From Acidaminococcus sp. CAG:917 (GTDB taxonomy: Bacteria; Bacillota; Clostridia; Christensenellales; CAG-917), in assembly GCA_000437555.1 (NCBI GenBank), contig FR901023.1, positions 17,306-48,181 on the forward strand: a stretch of DNA of 30,876 bases. Direction: 5' to 3'. How positions within the stretch are numbered: the first letter of the stretch is position 1; each line of letters opens with the position of its first letter. A model generated the notes under the pieces. It made no database searches, had not been told where the DNA came from, and saw nothing but the letters and a program-made list of their open reading frames with translations. The translations under genes and the position numbers were made by a program. Positions 29,201-30,876 of the stretch are shown piece after piece.

Positions 29201-30876
29201 CCCGCCAAACTCGGGGAATAATATAATCGATAGAAATATACGAGGTGCGCAACGTATTCGGTATCGTTTGTCCTTTCAACAGCAAAATTCAACACACTGT
29301 TTCCGTTATCGCCTGCTTTAAGCGAGTATATCCAGCTTGTATCTCCGCCCCAGTTTCCCGAATTGAGAAGCTCGACGGCGGTATCGTCTCCGTTTGCCGA
29401 AAGCACACTGAGCTTAGAAAGGTCGGAATCGTTAGCTTCGATACCGGCAACGTTTATCACGGTAACGCCTGCCGAGTTACCTACATAATCCGAAGTCGTT
29501 ATCGTCAGTTTTGTGTTTTGGGCAAAATATAGATATAGAGTGGCCGCTTTAACCGACGTTCGCTTTAGCTCATAATAATAAACGTTAGCTCCGTCGCCGT
29601 CTTTAACCCAGCCTTTTTTTATTGTATTGTCTGTCTGATTTTCATAATAATTAAACACTACGCTTTCCGTACCGGTAGCGGCAATGTTTATAGATCGTAT
29701 CAAGCTGTTTTCCGTTATCGTCAAATAGGTCTTTTTATAATAACTTCCGCTTGCTATCGAACCCAAAGTCCCGGTTCTGTAAGACTTAAGGTTTAAGGTG
29801 TCGGTATTGCTACCGGTAGAAGTTATTCCGTCTACGCTGTTTTCCAAGTCTGTCAAAAGATTGGGGAATCTGGTATATGCCCCCTCGGTATCTGTCGTCG
29901 ATGCACCGTAGTTAAACGGCAATGATGACATAGAGGTGATATAAGGAGATGTGTATGTAGAGCTCGTATTAACAGTATTATAAGGCGAGGTGCTGTCGCT
30001 CGGCAAATTCAAAGTAACGGAAACTGAAGCAGAATTAATATTAGCATTGATTGTTCTAACCCAGTTGGAATTTTGAAGAAGACGAAAAGCAACAGTAAAA
30101 CATATTCCGTCGGAATTTGCATTATTGTTGTTCCATGAACTTGAGTTGAAAGTAAAACTTTTGGCGTTATTTCCCGTCAAATCATATGAATTAGGTTCCG
30201 ATTTTGTTGAGCCGTCACCTGAAAATCCGCTCGTTCCCATATTCCAAGCCTTTTTGGCAGAACTCATTGTGTTATCGGAGTTACTGACTCTAATCCAAAA
30301 TCCGTGATGGTCGTCCTTCGTTAAAGTCAGCTTTGCGCCGACTTTTACGGTAAGGCTTGCTCCGTTTTTCAACAGATATGCAATTTCCGGGTTTTTAAGT
30401 TTATAGTTTAGTACAACGTAAAAACTGACGTTAGACGTATGTCCGCCACCGTCGATTGTCAAAGTAGTGCCGCTGCCCTCAACCGAATTCATATTGTCGC
30501 CGGTATAATACCAAGACGTATAAGTAGAAGAGAAGTTAATTCCCGGAACGTTGATTTCCCTCGACGTTCCGCTTGTGCCTATATTGACGTCCGACTGCAA
30601 CCAGCTACTGCCGCCCCCGTTTTTTTCAGCTGCCGTGGCTTCGCCACTTGTGACGGCTTCGTTTTCGTCGTCGGAACCGGAAACTACGGCTTCGTTTGCC
30701 GAGACAGAGCTTGAATTTGCGAAAACTTGGGAAACGGAAGTATCGGCGGAGGCTACGCCGCTAACCGAGAAAGAAAAGGCAAGACAGAGCACCGCAAAAA
30801 GCAGCACCAAAACGGTTGCCTTTAAACAAGTATTGAAAAATTTGCCTCTTGAAGATGTTCCTGTTAAATTCCTTCT
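17281..30876 (-). CDS. Giant MBG/YDG-repeat surface protein with H1-like cytoplasmic tail (5' end off window)
   Basis: The frame is open from the right edge to a TAA at 17281, at least 4531 codons. No start codon fits inside: the TTG at 30810 would fall within the signal peptide. The first 44 residues form a full export signal (basic start, hydrophobic LVLLFAVLCLAFSF, cleavage after GVASA). A Ser/Thr-rich N-terminal region and Ig-like modules (for example DQAGNVSS) follow. From about 27400 to 18300 there are MBG modules with YGX motifs (27020, 26420, 24980, 19830) and YDG modules (24590, 24240, 23850, 23550, 23010, 22720, 20250), with more at 18960 and 18720. Tyrosine-rich blocks interrupt them. 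The C-terminus has one helix (17608-17682, WFIAIIVLIVLLGVGIPVTI) and a 108-residue tail of acidic and KAPK/SPK repeats. There is no LPXTG motif. A surface adhesin role is inferred. Confidence 0.9.
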   Translation of the reverse strand, partial: RRNLTGTSSRGKFFNTCLKATVLVLLFAVLCLAFSFSVSGVASADTSVSQVFANSSSVSANEAVVSGSDDENEAVTSGEATAAEKNGGGSSWLQSDVNIGTSGTSREINVPGINFSSTYTSWYYTGDNMNSVEGSGTTLTIDGGGHTSNVSFYVVLNYKLKNPEIAYLLKNGASLTVKVGAKLTLTKDDHHGFWIRVSNSDNTMSSAKKAWNMGTSGFSGDGSTKSEPNSYDLTGNNAKSFTFNSSSWNNNNANSDGICFTVAFRLLQNSNWVRTINANINSASVSVTLNLPSDSTSPYNTVNTSSTYTSPYITSMSSLPFNYGASTTDTEGAYTRFPNLLTDLENSVDGITSTGSNTDTLNLKSYRTGTLGSIASGSYYKKTYLTITENSLIRSINIAATGTESVVFNYYENQTDNTIKKGWVKDGDGANVYYYELKRTSVKAATLYLYFAQNTKLTITTSDYVGNSAGVTVINVAGIEANDSDLSKLSVLSANGDDTAVELLNSGNWGGDTSWIYSLKAGDNGNSVLNFAVERTNDTEYVAHLVYFYRLYYSPSLAGLSSATEVMPNGVSSFHYTNGYILGYKNVTSFNVDLALTDVANNSGYYRLEVSVANLAGTNKNGTAKNIYYFKVDNDTEESTLSSDVKYTDNVGNVSFTDYLTNEYGLKYYWLGLKDLNSNGLYPTLVTTITLAGETRKGSLATTLGNNLSGNTLKYTKANGDEAVVVIVGGKISSIDSSGGTVGSYEFMGATLDNVFFDDTLYISYSDGVFTIWAQATEESNFSLETTFTVYKGTLESGKASLTSSGKSMCYFAMDFQPIGSKISMSDEGGYLADYSGSSTGWLNQTSATRKWYTESWSPTIKTYIPSEGEDNTVAYFGVVRNRVFDKSFENADKGEDMINPTAFYFNGLGSGDYTTYLNYLSASDYKEYISSLTDSTGAYLFDYVYSYNVIDIGDGDITLNFGAIDLNQVSRVSGLYTIYGWTVDQAGNVSSVAAMQILVDANNYTIASFVDKNMLSEFSKLGYTSDDFVVTMLNSAGEETFSFVRGDVVSFNISWNKGVSTNSEGTVVQEFSFVPNTISLANYTVGGYSDITSVLYTPTDPLGYRYDKNNANLIARSITVGDTNDMGDTFLCTMNWTVDNLGPILDKIEGTEDYNYNFSTSPTAYVFGFRKIATLNLSGTSAYYNGTAQDIPYTVGIYDSMDNLVSYTNADNFADFNADYFTDSNYTLPLEGKPKNTGEYYAKAKVDGNYYVSSSIESVFNIYKAQDSITIKPISLETTYGGSQYYSVIAFEIGGNLLGDDAVAVDSVSRSDYLVKFAYYRVNGVYYSAKGMTRYSYDGSTYTENANGNYVENGGNYYEVQTVYYTYSYIQSVTKYMLSGDSYVISDDGRYINIAGSYFNLDSDYEYYYVAGLTGSIALSGVGSYTGIAAGLYQLTVGQTFDSLNYNFVYDDTAGTSYRINPFAVKVKVTGEVSKQYGDSDPTIPYAIIATNTFDGISVDIANVILSGKVTRTLGERVGTYDFLTTGDGFTVNPNYSVTVYVPDSHDPATGNYKYFEITKRILEISPVLGQSVYYEGAAGTQIAPDTALSYTLDASDRVYASYITGALGVYVVSESDAYITIGTLGVSDDSTFIIELVQISPVGIVDTESYYIEENSNGNLYSATVDGDSSTIYIPSNSPKYTYTDGVYTEIADWSNYPLELVFVKYSYKLSEQAEGYVSLATLNDCTPYVSYVPDGEQVPDDGVSDTPYYVFTYDDGSGDTVTDYYYIENLESQPRYSEYVLSESGDKYISSSINGFVATINTAVKYNALVRVTILSLKNPGNAIFVQKQNITIEFDDEFNAEKINNATVLENYLNDTLGAFNLASSSFFTVKANIDGTVKDLTGGIEGNIVFSVVSEFNGDVGVYLVSMQFTQTSQSGEAESITDYISNEDIGNMKYIVEVTPAELEIVLTSDTYQRDYGSDEANITYEVIYKGTTVVLPQDYSVYGFVPGTFNRVLVENGTVSRVGATYDNVSASLAEGSFYGVSINNAFQSGSNYEISYRNYDQIFYTGENDAESNPIPVKVIVNPYKIILSNNEGEWTFVGYSKEYDGTTDVPSYSAITVGGLRTDDVSVEYSASYDMADADYRIITFKDFKLVGADIANYMICYKNSNGEVVYNTSDIHSLPSNYIVAVDKINPNEADSEYVKITPKSVTLTAAGLSEVSKIYDGTDQLTADNISSLIVGSSDLDKIAQDFIAMEQKDNSLIIVSGGFKSPVGGQQIDVGTGLTISGLVVAYSLEKAETNYIITGMDNITVTVRGNLVTVSFPEVGVGIINKRTINIESISFELQDKSYDATAEADLSYSFGAEVISERKEKSDEVRLDYTAVFGTVTDGIFTEAVNAGKYSAFKLLTVSSLNNNYEIEDIGEGIVIECNEAQILPVKLKLGAQFSTSRRYDGTSNVEFDEAEYTRYSLDFLSAYDYFENNDLDVLQVMFTSAQLMWNGVEQIFVVMNADKTGTELVDVMFKNVVAFVNDSSLSAEEQKTILNNYCLVVFVWDSEQNAYVSKTVNFVDENGELTDISALYENIYNEGGELIFDGTREDGTEYASYYLPKIAYLGRKELGVTVQNIYINDKYYDGTTSGSGGIKGSEGILDADKEYVAVDFSVVFTQIDVGTNVKANVSINQIIDLNPDDPRAYNYILPEGISLTAYGYANILKAPLTVNITLADKTYDGKVVTVVESYEFDNSLFKERDIISKTEAKDDKGNTIYVADNSGEYVYIIQNATYAKFSELSPELQAQYEDSQRYSVKYNYTYKYTLDYLFATFDGDTAGDHEGTVYGLSLKYNGYSGEGTYMNYQLVSVSVKDHITDGNSFSLIDWVEATGMTFEQWAQQTEYGFTFDNVQSEPVDAFTEEVLLEKDVESGDAVQTDGVFTDVTAIEMTTVSATAEYVEAADGSLYKLANGGYVAVSALYVESEGSYVEWDGVSEVPLYVANAEGGYDLIASQTRYNQNTLGEGQSQFALDGMNYFYTAGENTLVEANGKYYLIDTDTTEYRFVTVDTVKYFYPASEASQKISVGESVFYQVNGIVFDSINEGNVVYNSPESKGYKVIVIDGVNYYYRSDGTAPVKLNVYKSGEGFDNYFFYAGAVVQIENKYSPETVYNPSADGQYALIGGEYVLVETIAENIFTLTEDATGEWLLYNGQYYSLASFDTRYYQLTAGGYSPVSDVYVLVEGEYVLADEASVAPFYISDGADGYVEIVSKEEYVLVDTEYAPVASNVYKQEQSADGTFVIIDGVVSALEKFDKGINYVATENGTYVLVGSEYVSIEGKFLFGKTADNLLVDTKGKLYSNSGALDSESKEIYLTYGATPATEGYLYLESADGADGKYYFDPTAIKGKTASFTTTDGALKEKIVAVTGTAEGVYSANLNAVAKDGTTYYYGDGSFASNVYATINGVTYYNYGTTTLTVVPYNTFKTTLVSGDEMYSETYGEAFKLITIDGEQHAVIDKSNIGKQGVDQTENIYNYLTDSVEGASIKKKSVKLTVTVLDNRPLTKAYDGTTNVIKPDDKAGLYYVPTSKDTADKKEQYSFAVSLSGLALDEADAIESISCEVAFNDATASSLSLDRTVVFTISEIKVEGIENYTIENAKYSLSATITKKEINVKLANGKLANGDDTEKAKLNEGATVEFTNDVPYVLAHYGDNFSQATYFYEYTFVDNDGVDVTAYTTGNGKFYDTLANAYKALTDETVVFETAEEIGLYNGLVLPTAYTTCNSFSNAGIYGLTLRGGEATNYKFVLNNSMSTTAKYNYDYTTVKADAQSNSNNVYELSQVLTDYAGALVVQRKVAYAYTNSAGRIYGASDVEVPVMFSSSASELNTSGLANGQLNSSITGINLRFVTTNYTEGVGYQITSTEATAVSPVTSDADKVKYGIAINVDSVANRNYTIICLYDYLDNYYLMGEGNGNGFVAEYVISYADFKNIIFNDKTITYDGEVYIPVVEGIGTGVENFAQQIDSIILDGQPVSEIKNAGVYTVNMLITATGFKDTIMTATITVNPTPFNLAVYRQSINYDGNGHGIDGTGDAKDYIYVSGSGSRVTYSDIMIIYVLTDGSKIGGYPYRDGKYYVANADDTLTDVEAELPKNATSYAYYAVYNPQNAVDTVNPQNYAYTTSESASLVINPITVRVTLQFNKKEYVEGSDNQLKFDVEVTEEFSQFANTFTTKNAAVLYRKVYDFASNTTTNQLITNTNRLNAGNYQFTISSTKENYTLIGDITGTYSLGVKTISTIIEDDGFGEITLSATALSDDGFFSFMFGFANARVLKSGDARYNEFLSYVETLGNFFAPTTIGMVIDATTQMQVDGGVQVAFTYNSSLGSDFQLYLVTKDGDLKAVNYKISDGMVIANTSYAGYFVVVVDAPFPYWFIAIIVLIVLLGVGIPVTIVLVKKKKKAMAVGPNGEEVEVEEDENAEADGEDGGKKKKKKTKSPKSPKVNKEPTDVVVETDEPKKPKAPKAPKSPKIAADATGDPVAPKAPKAPKAPKAPKTPKSPDDDI
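17284..17424 (-). repeat. KAPK/SPK repeats in the cytoplasmic tail of the giant protein
   Basis: The last 47 residues contain two runs of lysine-proline repeats: KKPKAPKAPKSPK (17386-17424) and APKAPKAPKAPKAPKTPKSP, followed by DDDI. A third related run, KKKKKKTKSPKSPK, lies just before them. In composition they resemble the C-terminal tails of histone H1 and of AlgP-like bacterial proteins. They follow the membrane helix and a KKKKK stop-transfer motif, so they should face the cytoplasm. The DNA shows the same periodicity, so copy number may vary between strains. Confidence 0.85.
20490..22092 (-). repeat. Tyrosine-rich repeat block inside the giant protein
   Basis: About 530 residues built from short units of the type Y-V-x(2-4)-[DG]-G-x-Y-V, such as YVLVEGEYVLADEAS, YVLVGSEYVSIEGKF, YKLANGGYVAV and YALIGGEYVLVETI. 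The block sits between two YDG modules (22720 and 20250). Shorter blocks of the same style are at about 26640-26945 and 25500-25960. The unit length is irregular (about 10-25 residues). It is reminiscent of aromatic cell-wall-binding repeats but lacks the GW pattern of choline-binding modules. I do not recognise the family. Confidence 0.7.

Overview
The window comes from a low- to moderate-GC Gram-positive-type bacterium, most likely an anaerobic clostridial (Bacillota) lineage. This is inferred from AGGAGG-type ribosome sites, TTGACA/TATAAT promoters, a V-type Na+ ATPase operon arranged as in enterococci, and a giant MBG/YDG-domain surface protein without an LPXTG motif. No marker gene fixes the genus. 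Every gene I can support is on the minus strand, so the window is read from right to left.

Right part (17281-30876): one giant gene of at least 4531 codons. Its start lies just beyond the right edge. It encodes an exported protein with a signal peptide, a long extracellular array of Ig-like, MBG and YDG modules, blocks of tyrosine-rich repeats, one C-terminal membrane helix and a 108-residue cytoplasmic tail of Lys/Pro/Ala (KAPK/SPK) repeats resembling a histone H1 tail. A strong terminator follows it.

Middle spacer (16163-17280): about 1.1 kb of AT-rich noncoding DNA. It holds a 17-bp tandem repeat (6.7 copies), about five decayed ~91-bp repeats, and the promoter of the next operon.

Operon (4096-16162): rpiB, then ntpF-I-K-E-C-G-A-B-D (complete V-type ATPase), then a P2A-type Ca2+-ATPase whose start codon overlaps the ntpD stop. 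The proteolipid carries the residues of the Na+-binding site known from Enterococcus hirae. The transcript would therefore couple a rotary Na+ pump with Ca2+ export, led by a pentose-phosphate enzyme. A 13-bp perfect hairpin at 3971-3999 ends it.

Left part (1-3853): a promoter drives a membrane-anchored PI-PLC-like phosphodiesterase and the queuosine enzyme QueH. A second promoter, with a potentially structured leader, drives an ABC ATPase and an FtsX/MacB-type permease that runs off the left edge. The 5' end of the permease appears to be split by two single-base frameshifts in homopolymer runs.

The least explained items are the giant protein (tail and tyrosine-rich blocks), the repeat-filled spacer and the Ca2+-ATPase coupled to the V-ATPase.
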